The notes: a model not told the origin generated them from the letters alone. Numbered from the stretch's first letter, positions 1 through 9,252 are shown. The stretch is DNA of 64,000 nt from Deinococcus sp. Arct2-2 (GCF_004801315.1 NZ_SSNW01000007.1:62001-126000); one strand, 5' to 3'. Numbers and translations are program-made.

Positions 1-264
1 CCAAGCGATGCCGAAGGGGCAGGCTCCGTTGGTTCGCCACAATGATCGTTCATAAAGTCTAGTGCGCGCTATGGTGGCGCTCCGTGCGGCATCCGGCTCA
101 TCGACCCAAAGCAATTCCAAGAACAGATTGTCGAAGCAATAGCAGACATTGCGCGTTCCCTGTCCTGGATGGCTGCGGCGATATGTTTCGACGAGACCCG
201 CTGCTTCCATTCGAGCAATTTCTGGCCCGTCAGGCTCGATGAACATGGAAACATGATCGATCAT
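1..264 (-). CDS. VOC/glyoxalase-like family protein, N-terminal part (cut by window edge)
   Basis: This reading frame runs leftward from an ATG at 264 and is still open at base 1, so only the first 88 residues are visible. It begins MIDHVSMFIEPDGPEI, followed by a stretch with HPGQGT (about residue 32), FDNLFLELLW (about 43-52) and RLYERSLWR (about 68-76). This pattern is characteristic of small vicinal-oxygen-chelate (glyoxalase/bleomycin-resistance fold) proteins. The substrate cannot be inferred. The start is chosen because the family signature begins at the first residues. Family assignment is from pattern memory; the C-terminal half is outside the window. Confidence 0.75.
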   Translation of the reverse strand, partial: MIDHVSMFIEPDGPEIARMEAAGLVETYRRSHPGQGTRNVCYCFDNLFLELLWVDEPDAARSATIARTRLYERSLWRTNGACPFGIAW

Positions 265-615
265 TTGAGTGGCTCCAGGACAGCTAGGGCGTTATAGGTC
301 TCACTCAGAAATTTCACGCCCCTGTCAATCACGTGATACACGCTTCCAAGTCCATTTCGATCGCGCCGGTCAGGGCAGTCAGGGGATGCGTCTGCTCTCT
401 GATTCGATTCCCTGTGCTCGTTTTATCTGGCCACCCATGCTCGCTGGCGACCGGCTACCTTTCTCCCCCAACACGAGCTGAGGTCATTCTCAGAGTTCGG
501 CCTTCACCGCGGTGACTTTCCGGTCTTCCTCAAACTCTCCCACTGAAACTTGCCGAGCTGGCAAACGGGTTGCTTTAAAAGGAACCTCGGAAGGACATGA
601 TCATCGAACCTTTCG
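265..615. other. Intergenic stretch, no supported gene
   Basis: No frame here resembles a protein family. The short open frames on the plus strand have no good ribosome-binding site and look like chance frames. The stretch separates the leftward VOC gene from the 3' end of the leftward hydrolase. Confidence 0.5.
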
Positions 616-1317
616 TCAGGCAAGCTCATCGTGGTCAACTCCATTCAAGCTGTTTGGTGAGGCGCTTTGCGTAAGAATGGCTTGCTGCCCATGCTCCGAG
701 GCCATCCTCATCAGGGCGGGCTGTTGGAGAAGTCGGACGTGTCCACCCCCTGGCCAGGCCTGAAGATTGGCCAGCGGCCACGCATGAGTGAGATTCTGAG
801 CCTCGCTGTACGGGACAACAGCATCAAGCGGGTCATGGATAACAAGACCTGGATGCTTGAGGTGTTCAGTGAGTCGTTCCACGCTGAGGTGGTCGAGCGG
901 CTCACGCATGTGGTCTTCATAGCGGCTCAGGAAAAAGGCGGTGTCTTCGAATGAAAGATGGTGCGCTGCAGCAGTTTGAACCAGGACAGAACGCAAGGTA
1001 CTCGGTCCGGCCAAGTGCACGCTTGAGAAGGTTTTGAGCCCGAGGCGAAATGCATGGAGGCAGGCAGCTGAACCCGTAGAGTGCCCGACGACCTGATGGA
1101 AGATTCCGCTGACCTGACCAGCGCTGAGGACGGCACGGCCGCACTGCGCCACGTCGGTAGACCGGCCGCCCGAGCGGCCGTGAGCCGGCAGATCCAGCGT
1201 CCAAACCGACCAACCCGCGGCCAAATAACACGCCGCCCACTGGTTCCAGGTGTCCGATTGACTGTTCCAGCCGTGCACCAACAGGACTCTTGGTGCCCCT
1301 TTCCCCTGCCGGGACAA
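616..1317 (-). CDS. Alpha/beta hydrolase fold protein
   Basis: A serine hydrolase of unknown substrate, probably cytoplasmic. The N-terminus has the typical LLVHGW strand-loop (oxyanion region), the nucleophile elbow is GHSTGS at about residues 78-83, and a late HDPLDAVVPY segment and GGGHV supply the expected acid and histidine. The start is uncertain. TTG at 1317 is the first start codon in the homologous frame, but that frame stays open and protein-like upstream (LPFEGITLH before the TTG). A strong AAGGAGG sequence (1458-1464, minus strand) lies well upstream with no ATG or GTG in this frame behind it. The true start may therefore be a rare codon, or a small frameshift may have removed it. 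It diverges from panB. Confidence 0.75.
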   Translation of the reverse strand: MSRQGKGAPRVLLVHGWNSQSDTWNQWAACYLAAGWSVWTLDLPAHGRSGGRSTDVAQCGRAVLSAGQVSGIFHQVVGHSTGSAACLHAFRLGLKTFSSVHLAGPSTLRSVLVQTAAAHHLSFEDTAFFLSRYEDHMREPLDHLSVERLTEHLKHPGLVIHDPLDAVVPYSEAQNLTHAWPLANLQAWPGGGHVRLLQQPALMRMASEHGQQAILTQSASPNSLNGVDHDELA

Positions 1318-1647
1318 GTGCAGAGTGATCCCCTCGAAAGGGAGTTCGATGGACTCGCCCTGTGGTGTTGCCGTGAGAGAAGAGCGAAGAGGGAGCGTTA
1401 AGTGTTGCAGGAGAGCAGCCCAGGCGGGCGCTTCAGGAGCGGGTATGTCCGTGTGATCCTCCTTGCGTCATGTCAGGTTGGTGAACATCGCCAAACCTTC
1501 GGCAATGAAGGGGCCGCCCCTCCTGGACCGACACATCGGCATTCTCTCGGGAACTCCCTCATGGAACCATCTAAATTCCCGATAAAGTGGCCTGCTTGAA
1601 TCCAATAAGGACGGAGAACCGCTACTGGCCTTTGTTAGGCTTGCTGC

Positions 1648-2469
1648 ATGAAGCGCAGCATCCCGGATCTCCTGCAGGCCGAGCAGCCCCTGGTGATGGT
1701 CACTGCCCACGACTACCCTGGAGGTCGCCACGCTGAAGCCGCCGGTGTGGACTTTATCCTGGTCGGGGACTCGCTGGGCAACGTCGTGCTGGGGTATGAA
1801 AGCACTGCGCCGGTGACCCTGGCTGACATGATTCACCATGGTAAAGCCGTGCGCCGCGGCGCGCCGGACACCTTTCTCGTTGTGGATCTGCCGTTTGGGA
1901 CGTATCACACCGGCGTCAACGACGCCATGCGCAACGCCGTGCGAGTCATTCAGGAAACCGGCGCAGATGCCGTCAAGATGGAAGGCAGCACTCCAGAAGT
2001 CCTTCAGGTGGTCGGAATCCTGACCCGCAACGGCATCCCTGTAGTCGGTCATGTCGGCTTGATGCCCCAGACCGCGACGGCCCAGGGCGGCCTGCGGGTT
2101 CAGGGGAAAGATGATCAGACGGCTCGCCGCATTGTGGAGGGCGCTCTGAACCTGGAGGCGGCTGGCGCCTTTTGCGTGGTACTGGAAGCTATTCCTGCGC
2201 GGCTGGCCAGGCTGATTACTGAGCGCCTCACAGTGCCGACGATTGGCATTGGAGCAGGCGTCCATTGCGACGGTCAGGTGCTTGTGACGCACGACTTGTT
2301 GGGCATGTCCGAGGGTGAAGAAAAAAAGATCGCCAAACGCTACGCGGAAGTCGGCCAGCTGGTGCGTGAGGCCATTGCCCGCTATGCCGCCGAGGTTCGG
2401 TCTCGCGAGTTCCCCACGCGTGAGCATAGCTTCGTGATGAAAGATGACGTGCTGGATAAGTTGTACTGA
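1648..2469 (+). CDS. panB: 3-methyl-2-oxobutanoate hydroxymethyltransferase
   Basis: First committed step of pantothenate (coenzyme A) synthesis: it transfers a hydroxymethyl group from methylene-tetrahydrofolate to alpha-ketoisovalerate, giving ketopantoate. The 273-residue length is normal for the family. The TIM-barrel motifs are all present: [12 protein letters not shown] (Mg-binding Asp41 within it), DLPFGTYHT (Asp80), VKMEG (Lys110, Glu112) and GHVGLMPQ (134-141). The protein ends right after the usual C-terminal tail. It appears monocistronic; no panC or panD is in view. It is one of the few clear housekeeping genes in the window. Confidence 0.95.
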   Translation: MKRSIPDLLQAEQPLVMVTAHDYPGGRHAEAAGVDFILVGDSLGNVVLGYESTAPVTLADMIHHGKAVRRGAPDTFLVVDLPFGTYHTGVNDAMRNAVRVIQETGADAVKMEGSTPEVLQVVGILTRNGIPVVGHVGLMPQTATAQGGLRVQGKDDQTARRIVEGALNLEAAGAFCVVLEAIPARLARLITERLTVPTIGIGAGVHCDGQVLVTHDLLGMSEGEEKKIAKRYAEVGQLVREAIARYAAEVRSREFPTREHSFVMKDDVLDKLY

Positions 2470-3285
2470 AAGTCGAAGGGGGTAAGCAGGAATTGGCCGG
2501 AAGCCCTTCCGACGGTTCTGTCAGATGAACTCGTTGGGTGGGGCGAGTGATTGACCCGCTGCCCTCTAACCAACGCTTTCCCATCCGCACCATTCAGCAT
2601 GTGGGCTTGAGTCGGTCTTGCACACGTTTGGTTAAGCCACCCCTGCTTGGCGCTCGAACTCGTGTGGTATCAAGTCAGCCAAGGTTGAATGACGGCGTTG
2701 TCGGTTGTAAAAGATCTTGATGTCAGCGTCAAGGAATTCATGGCCCAGAGTGCTGAGCGGGAAAATCTGTGATGACTCTTGTGCGCCCCTGAACGGTTCA
2801 TCGCGGTCTGTCTCCGCGTCGGCGTTCTGTGCTCAGAAAAAACCCGCCCAAGGGACGGGGCGCCGTGGCTGGTGGGGAGACATGCTCCCGCCGAAGCGTA
2901 GAGACAGTGTACGCGATCAAGACGCGACAGGGTCTTCGGCTGTCCCGGCCACCACTCGCCGCGTAGATGGGTCGACGCTGTTGGAGAGGGCTCCAGAAAC
3001 CTATCCTGAAGCTCGCTGGCTGGCTGACATAAGTTCATCCGACCTATTCAACACAGACCTGAATCTCCTGAACAGATGTCACTTAAGCGTCTTAAGGTTG
3101 GCATCACGACCAGCAGGAGCCGCCTGAACATTCAGCTTGACCCCACACCGCTGTTTAGCCTTCCCCTCAATGGGTACAGCGAGAGAACTCCAACCCAGAG
3201 ATCGAGCAGACACCCGAGTCACGGAACACCTGGGGCTCAGCACTGGATCTCCCTGCTCCGTATTCAAGTCACGCGACATCGACCA
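2470..3285. other. Gene-poor stretch with transposase relic
   Basis: Apart from the IS3-type C-terminal relic at 2632-2760, no frame on either strand looks like a real gene. It reads like decayed mobile DNA downstream of panB and ends at a strong terminator hairpin. Confidence 0.5.
2632..2760 (-). pseudogene. IS3-family transposase, C-terminal remnant
   Basis: On the minus strand one frame reads GHEFLDADIKIFYNRQ, then RRHSTLADLIPHEFERQ and a stop codon at 2632-2634. FYNRQRRHSTL followed by PHEFER is the hallmark C-terminus of IS3-family integrase-type transposases (OrfB). The catalytic DDE portion is not found upstream in any frame, so this is only the tail of an element. It has no start and no inverted repeats that I can see. 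Confidence 0.7.
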
Positions 3286-3325
3286 AAAAGACGTTCCCAG
3301 CCTGTCTTGGCTGGGAACGTCTTTT
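3286..3325. terminator. Bidirectional rho-independent terminator hairpin
   Basis: A perfect 17-bp stem (3286-3302 with 3309-3325) around a 6-nt loop. One arm starts with AAAA and the other ends with TTTT, so it would work in both directions. It does not sit directly behind a recognisable gene and may be left over from a lost transcription unit. Confidence 0.8.
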
Positions 3326-4106
3326 GAATCCTGAGAGGGCGGCTCAACTCCCCAGTTGAGCCACTGCCGCCCCAGCAATATAAACGACGTTGATTCTCCA
3401 GTGGCCGCGAGATGTCGTTCATGAAGCCCAGTCGAACAGACCATCAGGCCGCAAACCTGATCGAGTCCAGGACAGGGTCACTGTTTAGGAGGCAGAGAGA
3501 AGGGATGGAACTCAAGCTTGTTCAGCGCGACCAGAGTGGCGAGCACAGCAGCAAGCCACGGTTACCGTGAAAGAACGACCTGCAGCAGGGCCGAGCCTGC
3601 AAGGGGAAGCCCGTTCTGCGCTTTTATTCTGTTCTAAACAGCACGTGGAAATCAGAATTCATTATTGTCAGAACCGTAAGAAGATAACCCCTGTGCTGGA
3701 CGACAAAAATAAGTCGTGCTCACAGGAAGGCCGTGAAGGGGTGAGGAAACGGAACCAAGAGCAAAAGGAGGTCACGTTCGGGTTGTGGCGCTGAATCCTG
3801 AAGGGAGAGGAGATTTCTTGTGAGGACGGCACTTCGCAAAGGCATTGATCGCCAGAGGTGGGGTGGTTTCCTGTCGGCGTCAGGACAGGGGCGGTCTGAG
3901 GAGGGTCGGAGAGTCAAGACTGCAGCAGATTTAGAACTAACTAGTATTAGTGCTAAATCCGCTGCAGACGCTCTCTCCCCACTCTGCCGAACTGTCTCTT
4001 AACCGAAAGTCCTGACCCATGGTCACCCGCAACGCAATGAGCAAGAGGGATCTGCTTTGATTGGCCTTCAGTTCAAACCATTCAGCGACAAGCCAGTCAA
4101 AACCAT
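3326..4106. other. Gene-poor stretch
   Basis: No family resemblance in any frame. A 75-codon frame at 3567-3794 lacks a convincing ribosome-binding site and homology. The only structure I can support is the inverted repeat at 3920-3967. Confidence 0.45.
3920..3967. repeat. Inverted repeat, possible operator or partition-type site
   Basis: Two 15-nt arms (3920-3934 and 3953-3967) match with one mismatch. Each contains CTGCAG, and they enclose an AT-rich centre that contains ACTAGT. There is no T-run, so it is not a typical terminator. It lies about 140 bp before the 3' end of the leftward ParA fragment. A protein-binding site is possible but unproven. Confidence 0.5.
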
Positions 4107-4331
4107 TCAGCCTACCGGTTCCGGCAGGTCAGCCCCTTCGACCGCGACGGGGTTAGCCGTGCCCTGCACCTGCACGCCTACAATACCCAACCAGCCGGCG
4201 AGGTTGGCCTGCGGATCGAGGTCAATGAGCAAGATCTGCGTCCCGACACTGGCGAGCTCGGCCCCCACGCCGCGGGTCAGCGAGGTCTTGCCGACGCCGC
4301 CCGCATGATTGACGAAAGTCAGGGGTTTCAA
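4107..4331 (-). pseudogene. ParA-type partition ATPase, N-terminal fragment
   Basis: A 74-residue leftward frame starting [20 protein letters not shown] and continuing to [16 protein letters not shown]. These are the deviant Walker A and the LIDLDPQ strand of ParA ATPases, and they closely resemble the full-length ParA at 15126-16304. The reading frame stops after about 60 residues of the ATPase domain, so Walker B and the dimer interface are missing. It starts 41 bp from the divergent start of the small gene at 4373. A second, more damaged copy of this arrangement is at 6264-6852. Confidence 0.8.
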
Positions 4332-4372
4332 ACTGGGCCTGTGGAGCGAGCATGCCGCGCTAACGTGGTGCC

Positions 4373-4732
4373 ATGACGGACGCGCAGATGCAGGCTATCG
4401 GACAAAAATTGCTGACTCAGCTGTGGCAGGCGGACGGCTTCGCCGTGCAGGTGAGCAGCCATACCAACCCAGACCCGAGTGCTTTGGTGTTCATGGCCCG
4501 CCAGCGTGGGGATACCGGACGTTCAGCGCGGGCGGGTACGGTCTACGTGTCGGCACAGGCCCTCAACGATGCTGGGGAAGGTGCCGCCCTGGAAGGCCTG
4601 GACTACCTGCTCACCCGCGTGCGGATGGAAACCTTGCCCGCCTGCCCCATGACCCTCAAAGCCCCCGTCCTCGCGGTGCGTGATTCGGAGGGCATGCGCG
4701 TGATGCGGGAGGGCGACAGCCTGCCGTTCTAA
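4373..4732 (+). CDS. Small hypothetical protein (paralogue of the 6514 gene)
   Basis: A 119-residue protein I do not recognise. It starts [14 protein letters not shown], has a central block [20 protein letters not shown] and ends with an acidic/hydrophobic block [13 protein letters not shown] and REGDSLPF. No membrane segment or cysteine cluster is visible. A second copy at 6514-6852 is about two-thirds identical by eye over its whole length, and conservation between the copies argues that this frame is real. Both copies are divergent from a ParA fragment, so it probably belonged to a partition-linked module. Confidence 0.6.
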   Translation: MTDAQMQAIGQKLLTQLWQADGFAVQVSSHTNPDPSALVFMARQRGDTGRSARAGTVYVSAQALNDAGEGAALEGLDYLLTRVRMETLPACPMTLKAPVLAVRDSEGMRVMREGDSLPF

Positions 4733-4739
4733 TCGTACC

Positions 4740-5180
4740 GCGCTTGCCCATTGCTCATGAGCGGCGCGAACGAGCCTATCCACCCGCTGACAGAGGGTTT
4801 GCGTTCTCCCCCACACTGCTTCCGGAGTGCGCCCAATGACCAGTACTCCTTTAGGTTGCGTCCGTAGTGCTCGCAAATCCATCACAAGGATGTTGACAGC
4901 AGGACACACCGGGTCTTGCTCCCTTGCCGTTGACCACAGGCAAGGCGCCCCCATTCAGATCTACATCCGTCCAGTTCAAGCTGGTGATTTCTGAGGCCTG
5001 CGGCCCGGCAATTCCACCAAGCCGCAATAAGACACGCATCTCTACCGGGGCAACATCCAGCAGCCGTGGCACTGTCCGGGCTGCCGCGCGAGATCTGCGT
5101 ATTGAAGGTCTACGGGTTGAGCAGTACGGGGAAAGGACATCGGAATCACTGCTGAATTGAGTGTGATCACTGAAGGACAT
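4740..5180 (-). pseudogene. Tyrosine recombinase (XerC-like), frameshifted remnant
   Basis: On the minus strand a frame contains MRVLLRLGGIAGPQASEI followed by TSLNWTDVDLNGG and VVNGKGARPG. This matches the segment around the first catalytic Arg of phage/Xer-type tyrosine recombinases (usually GLRxSEL...DVD...GKG). The frame then degenerates, and another minus frame further downstream (RTPEAVWGRTQTLCQRV) resembles the next part of the same family. The expected HxLRH and catalytic Tyr are not intact. I read it as an integrase broken by frameshifts; the second part is less certain than the first. Confidence 0.5.
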
Positions 5181-5507
5181 GGGAGACCAAGCTTATGTGC
5201 CGCTCGCGCAGCAGCTTGGCTTGCCTGCACCTACCATAGATCAACAATGGGTCAACGTCACCGCTCAACTGGTCCGCTGACGAAGCAGAGCAGCACAAGT
5301 GACTCAGGCTCTCGTGGAGGCCCTTTCATCCACATGCCCGATAGGGCCGGAATGGGGATCGTTTTGCCTCCCTCCAAGCACCGTCCGACAGCGTGCCTGA
5401 AGCTGAACAGAACACCGAAAGGCAGTCAGTTGAATCGACAACGGCGAGAAGAAGCAACCTCAGTCCGCTCGCTCCTGCAGTTGGACGCCGTTGGGTATGC
5501 TGCGGGC

Positions 5508-6263
5508 ATGCTTCGTGAACAACTGCTTGCCCCGACTCCAGTGGACTTGCGGGCGTTCCTCATGCGTGCTCTCCGCACCCGGGACTGCCTGATTCAAGTG
5601 GGCGGTCTTGCGGAAGTGAGTTACCACGGGCGGGCCGCCAGCACCGCCGAGGTAGGGTCGTACTTGGTGATGATCAAGCGGGATGGCAGCTTGCAGATTC
5701 ATGCGCCAAAAGGTGTCAAACCGATGAATTGGCAGCCGAAGACCGACGAGATCACGGCGGTTTTGGAGGAAGAGCAGTGTGTACTCTTGGCCTCGCGCCG
5801 AAGTCCGACGGAACTGGTGCGGGTCACGTTTTTAGACGTCCAACTCGCGCAGGCACTGGAACTCAACGAGGAAGCAGGCTTCTTGCTCACCGGCTCGGAA
5901 GCCCAAATGCAGGACACCCTGGCCGCGCACCCGGAGCTGATCGAGCCGGGCTTGCGCGTGCTCAACCGCGAGTTGCTGGTGGAATCGGGCGGTATTGATC
6001 TCTATGCGCAGGACGCTCAGGGCCGCTTTGTGGTAGTGGAGTTAAAGCGGGGCCGGGCGACACAGGATGCAGTGTCTCAACTCGGGCGGTATGTCGCCTC
6101 AGTGCAGCGAGTCGTCGGCACGGGGGTGGTGCGGGGAATTCTGGCGGCGCCGTCGATCACGGGGCCGGCGCGTCGCGAGTTGGAAGGGCGGGGATTGGAG
6201 TTTGTGGAAGTGGGTGCGCTGCCATTGCTAGAGAAATCGAGCACGCAACCCAGTCTGTTTTGA
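5508..6263 (+). CDS. nucS: Mismatch-specific endonuclease NucS/EndoMS
   Basis: NucS cuts both strands at mismatches and acts in the MutS-independent repair of archaea, actinobacteria and Deinococcus. The frame is open further upstream, but the family begins at MLREQLLAP. ATG 5508 gives 251 residues, the usual length. The N-terminal DNA-binding beta domain is followed by a RecB-like nuclease domain with GGIDLYA (Asp164), VVVELKRG (Glu178, Lys180) and QLGRYV (Gln191). The C-terminus ends TQPSLF, which fits the sliding-clamp binding consensus (QxxLF), in line with known NucS-clamp interaction. All catalytic positions I can recognise are intact. Confidence 0.9.
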   Translation: MLREQLLAPTPVDLRAFLMRALRTRDCLIQVGGLAEVSYHGRAASTAEVGSYLVMIKRDGSLQIHAPKGVKPMNWQPKTDEITAVLEEEQCVLLASRRSPTELVRVTFLDVQLAQALELNEEAGFLLTGSEAQMQDTLAAHPELIEPGLRVLNRELLVESGGIDLYAQDAQGRFVVVELKRGRATQDAVSQLGRYVASVQRVVGTGVVRGILAAPSITGPARRELEGRGLEFVEVGALPLLEKSSTQPSLF

Positions 6264-6490
6264 ATGTTCGACCTGGCTTCCAGCTCGAGTCGAGTGTGGC
6301 CCGTAATGGTCGCTCACCCATCACCAATCCGTGAGAGATGAGCACGGCCGTCTCCACTTGCGTCTTCGTCGTTCTGGCCCAGCCGGTCAGGCTGGCCTGT
6401 GGATCGGGGTCGATCAGGAGTACCTCTGTGCCCGCTGCAGCGAGTTCGGCCCCCGTCACGGGTCAGGCTAGTCTTGCTGACCTCGCTCAC
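6264..6490 (-). pseudogene. ParA-type ATPase fragment, second damaged copy
   Basis: Resembles the ParA fragment at 4107-4331 but is more decayed. The recognisable part is GAELAAAGTEVLLIDPDPQA then SLTGW. Upstream of this the Walker A region survives only as EVSKTSLTR, so the glycines and the start codon are lost. Two bases are missing relative to the other copy just after LTR, which throws the Walker A part out of frame. It cannot encode an ATPase. It is divergent from the 6514 gene, as in the first copy. Confidence 0.7.
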
Positions 6491-6513
6491 GTGGTTTCAG
6501 GACGGACGCGCAG

Positions 6514-6852
6514 ATGCAGGCTTTCGGACAGAACGTTCTGGCTCGGCTGTGGCAGGCAGACGCGGTCTCGGTAGAGGTCAGCAGCCACACCAGTCCCGAC
6601 CCCGACGCGCTCGTGTTCATGGTTCGGCAGCCGGAGACGGTCAGCCGCCTCGCACGGGCAGGCACGGCGTCCAAGCAGGCGCTTAACAATGACGGTGAGG
6701 CTGCTGCCCTGGACGGGCTGGACTATCTGCTGACCCGCGTGCGGATGGAGACGCTCCTCACCTGCCCGGTCACGCGCAAAGCTCCCATTCTCGCGGTGCG
6801 CGATGCGGAGGGCCTGCGGGTGGTGCGGGAGGGCGACCGTCTGCCCTTCTAG
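6514..6852 (+). CDS. Small hypothetical protein (paralogue of the 4373 gene), start codon altered
   Basis: A 112-residue copy of the 4373-4732 protein, colinear with it ([44 protein letters not shown]) apart from a short in-frame deletion in the middle. The position corresponding to the other copy's ATG (6499-6501) is AGG here, so translation would have to begin at the next Met (6514), five codons later. The remaining frame is undamaged, so it may still be expressed, or it may be at an early stage of decay together with its ParA partner. Confidence 0.5.
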   Translation: MQAFGQNVLARLWQADAVSVEVSSHTSPDPDALVFMVRQPETVSRLARAGTASKQALNNDGEAAALDGLDYLLTRVRMETLLTCPVTRKAPILAVRDAEGLRVVREGDRLPF

Positions 6853-7011
6853 TCCTTGGACGCCCGCCAGGCCCTTAAGAATTCAGCGAGGGTGCCGGAC
6901 TAGCCCCAATAGTGGGCATGCCTAACGTCTCCTAGGGTCGGGAATGTGCCTAGACAACGTTACGGTTGCTCTGTAGGAGCCTGTGGTCAATGCACCTCTG
7001 TATCCTGCGCT

Positions 7012-7536
7012 ATGGTCGAACTCGTTGCTCCCACTCAACGGTACAAAATAAGTTTCCTCTCTGCTGTGCGCGAAGCGCAGGCGGCTGCGACCGGGCTTGG
7101 TGACACCCTGAACTGGAACGTCGATGAATTGGAAGCAGACTTTGGCAAGCTGTTGAACAACTTGCGCCGTTACGAACCCGGCAACAAACTCCCCGAAGGT
7201 TTCGTCTATTCCGAGTCCCGTTGGCTGGTCGACGGCAACGACTACTTGGGTCGGATCAGTATCCGGTATTCACTGAACGAACGACTTCGCGAGTTTGGTG
7301 GTCATATTGGGTATGAGATTCGTCCCTCTGCCAGACGACAGGGGAACGGCACGCTAGCGCTCAAACTCGCACTGGAACGGACACGGGAACTCGGCATTAA
7401 ACGGGTGTTGGTGACCTGTGATGCGGACAATCTGGGCTCGCGTCGTGTGATTGAGGCCAACAAGGGTGAGCTGGAAGGGGAATTCCAACTTGAGTGTTAT
7501 GACCGACCGATTCGCCGGTATTGGATTACTGTGTAG
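7012..7536 (+). CDS. GNAT-family N-acetyltransferase
   Basis: A 174-residue acetyl-CoA-dependent acetyltransferase of unknown acceptor. The start MVELVAPTQRYKISFL at 7012 matches the usual N-terminus of this subgroup; the frame upstream is not protein-like. The core shows SRWLVDGNDYLGRISIRY (beta-2/3), then GGHIGYEIRPSARRQGNGT, the acetyl-CoA-binding motif A with R/Q-x-x-G-x-G/N character, and CDADNLGSRRVIEANKG (motif B). It is monocistronic, between the damaged ParA module and a dead IS. Confidence 0.85.
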   Translation: MVELVAPTQRYKISFLSAVREAQAAATGLGDTLNWNVDELEADFGKLLNNLRRYEPGNKLPEGFVYSESRWLVDGNDYLGRISIRYSLNERLREFGGHIGYEIRPSARRQGNGTLALKLALERTRELGIKRVLVTCDADNLGSRRVIEANKGELEGEFQLECYDRPIRRYWITV

Positions 7537-7633
7537 GCCTGCGCCCAATCCAGTCTTAAGAAGATCAATGATCGACGTTCAAGACGTCAGAATTTCCCTC
7601 TGACCTGAGGGGGATTCTGCCTGAAGTTTCAAG

Positions 7634-8525
7634 AGACCTCTTGCGAAAGTCAGGTGGGACGTGCGCGAGTGAGGTCGCAGAGCGCGGCGACCAGCTGAAC
7701 TCGAAGGGCAAACCGACGCAGCCGATGGTGATAGACGCCCTTGAGGACACGAAAGATCTTCATCCGGCGAATGACATACCTAATGCCCTACCGAGTATGG
7801 GCCGGCACGCGGTTTTCTTGGCGCTGATCAGCGGAGAGGGGCGACGCGAGCGTCGCCTGATGGATGGTGACGGCCTACCTGTGGCTTCTCCACAGGCCCT
7901 GATACCCGACATCCTTGATCAGGACCGTCTCGTGGGGAAACCGTGCGCCCGACTGACGGAACAGTTTCAGGTCATGAATTACCCCAGCGCTCGTGGCGGT
8001 GCCCAACACGGCGCTGAGTCACCGTGCAGATCAGCAGTTGAAATTCCAGGGGATGCCGTTTTTTCTTGCCGCTGGTACAGCGGCACTGTTGTTTTTGGGC
8101 CGTTCACACGAGATCTCAGAGGCATCCATCGCAACGATGCTGTAGACGAGCTGCGCTTCCTGAAGCACGCGTTTCTTGGGCATCTGGAACTGCGCACTGG
8201 CGATCAGGGCCGCTTCCACGCGTTCCACCGTGCGGTGCAAGCTAAGCTCATGGACGCCCCAGTCGTCACCTCGGTGCGCGAAGGTGCGGGACTCGCGCCA
8301 GAATTCCAGTGTCATCAGGAGTTGTTCAGCCACGCTGAGCGCGGCTGGACGGCCAGATTTCTCCTCCCGCTCCTCGCGTAAGGTCAGCACCGCTTCCATT
8401 TCGGCGAAGGTTTCCGGGTAGACCCCGGTGCGTCGACGGAATTGCTTGTGGTTCATCTTTAGCGTGCATGTCAGACGGTTTCGCTCCACGCTGTTAGCTT
8501 GGCCCACGACTTTCGCAAGAGATCT
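7634..8525. mobile_element. IS5-type insertion sequence, inactivated
   Basis: Bounded by 18-bp terminal inverted repeats (7634-7651 and 8508-8525) that match with one mismatch and contain CTCTTGCGAAAGTC. The total length is 892 bp. It carries one leftward transposase gene with in-frame stops and a frameshift, so it cannot move by itself. I could not confirm a target-site duplication. Confidence 0.8.
7650..8456 (-). pseudogene. IS5-family transposase with frameshift and stops
   Basis: Begins at ATG 8456 (MNHKQFRRRTGVYPETF). The N-terminal segment is the family's helical domain: SGRPAALSVAEQLLMTLEFW, then ESRTFAHRGDDWGVHE. The frame breaks near 8060-8090. The rest continues in another frame with VIHDLKLFRQSGARFP, ETVLIKDVGYQGLW (the DxGYQG motif of the IS5 DDE domain) and finally MKIFRVLKGVYHHR plus a stop at 7650-7652. 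At least two internal stop codons interrupt the C-terminal half. Relative to intact relatives the order of motifs is preserved, so this is point decay, not rearrangement. Confidence 0.8.
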
Positions 8526-8710
8526 AGTGGGTAGGCTGGCGGCGGAATGCGGCAGCCTTGGCAGATCAACTTCAGGCCGCACACGCTACGGCGGGCCGGA
8601 TGAGGCGCCGGACCTCTTCCACGTGAAGAGCAGTGTCCCGTTCACTTCGGGATGAGTAGAGGAGCGCCACGGCACCCCTTCCCGCGTCGGGCCAATGTCA
8701 GCAACTATAA

Positions 8711-8740
8711 TTGTCTCACTTTTTTTATGGTACATATACA
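8711..8740 (+). promoter_or_regulatory. Candidate promoter of the Xre/RES toxin-antitoxin operon
   Basis: TTGTCT (8711-8716), an 18-bp spacer containing a T-run, and TATACA (8735-8740) lie 41 bp upstream of the antitoxin ATG. The stretch is notably AT-rich against its GC-rich surroundings. This is a sequence-consensus guess; the antitoxin would be expected to bind here and repress it. Confidence 0.45.
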
Positions 8741-8781
8741 GTTATTAAGTGAAGCTTGCTGCTGCCCGAAGGAGCGAACCC

Positions 8782-9252
8782 ATGACCACCCAGCATCAAC
8801 CCTCCAGCCGCACCTATACCCCTCCACAGATCCCCTCCCGGCCCGCGGGTGCCCTCACCTTGGGGCTCAGCGCCACCAGCACGCGTGACCTCCATGAGGC
8901 CATTGGGCGTGGTCTGCCGACGCAGGCCATCAAGGCCTTCGCCGAGACGCTTCAATTGACGCTGCAGCGCATGCTGGAACTGCTCGACCTGAATGAAGGC
9001 ACGTATCATGCCAACCGGCGTCAGGGCGGGGTCATCAAAAGTGGTCTGGTCAATCGCCACCTGATTGACATGGCCCGGGCCACTGAAGCGGCGCGCAGCT
9101 ACTTCGGAGATCTCCCCGCCGCACAGCGCTGGCTGACGACCCCCAGTGCCACGTTTGATGGCAAAACGCCGCTGGAATATGCCCGCTACCCGGGTGGAAC
9201 CGAGTATGTGACGACGATCTTGGCCCGTCTCGAACACGGCGTGTACACCTAA
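8782..9252 (+). CDS. Xre/MbcA/ParS-type antitoxin
   Basis: A 156-residue antitoxin of the RES-Xre toxin-antitoxin class. An N-terminal Xre-like helix-turn-helix occupies about residues 38-95 (DLHEAIGRGLPTQAIKAFAE, then LQRMLELLDLNEGTYHANRR). The C-terminal MbcA/ParS/Xre toxin-binding domain (DUF2384) occupies about 98-150 (ATEAARSYFGDLPAAQRWL, TPLEYARYPGGTEYV). ATG 8782 is chosen because AAGGAG lies 7-12 bases upstream. The stop codon is 7 bp before the RES toxin start, so the two genes form one operon. The protein should bind and neutralise the toxin and repress its own promoter. Confidence 0.88.
   Translation: MTTQHQPSSRTYTPPQIPSRPAGALTLGLSATSTRDLHEAIGRGLPTQAIKAFAETLQLTLQRMLELLDLNEGTYHANRRQGGVIKSGLVNRHLIDMARATEAARSYFGDLPAAQRWLTTPSATFDGKTPLEYARYPGGTEYVTTILARLEHGVYT

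Noticed and set aside
1468..2427. A 319-codon minus-strand frame opposite panB
   Set aside because: It is the antisense shadow of a well-identified gene and its translation resembles nothing.
3567..3794. A 75-codon plus-strand frame
   Set aside because: No ribosome-binding site, no resemblance to known proteins, and it lies in decayed DNA.
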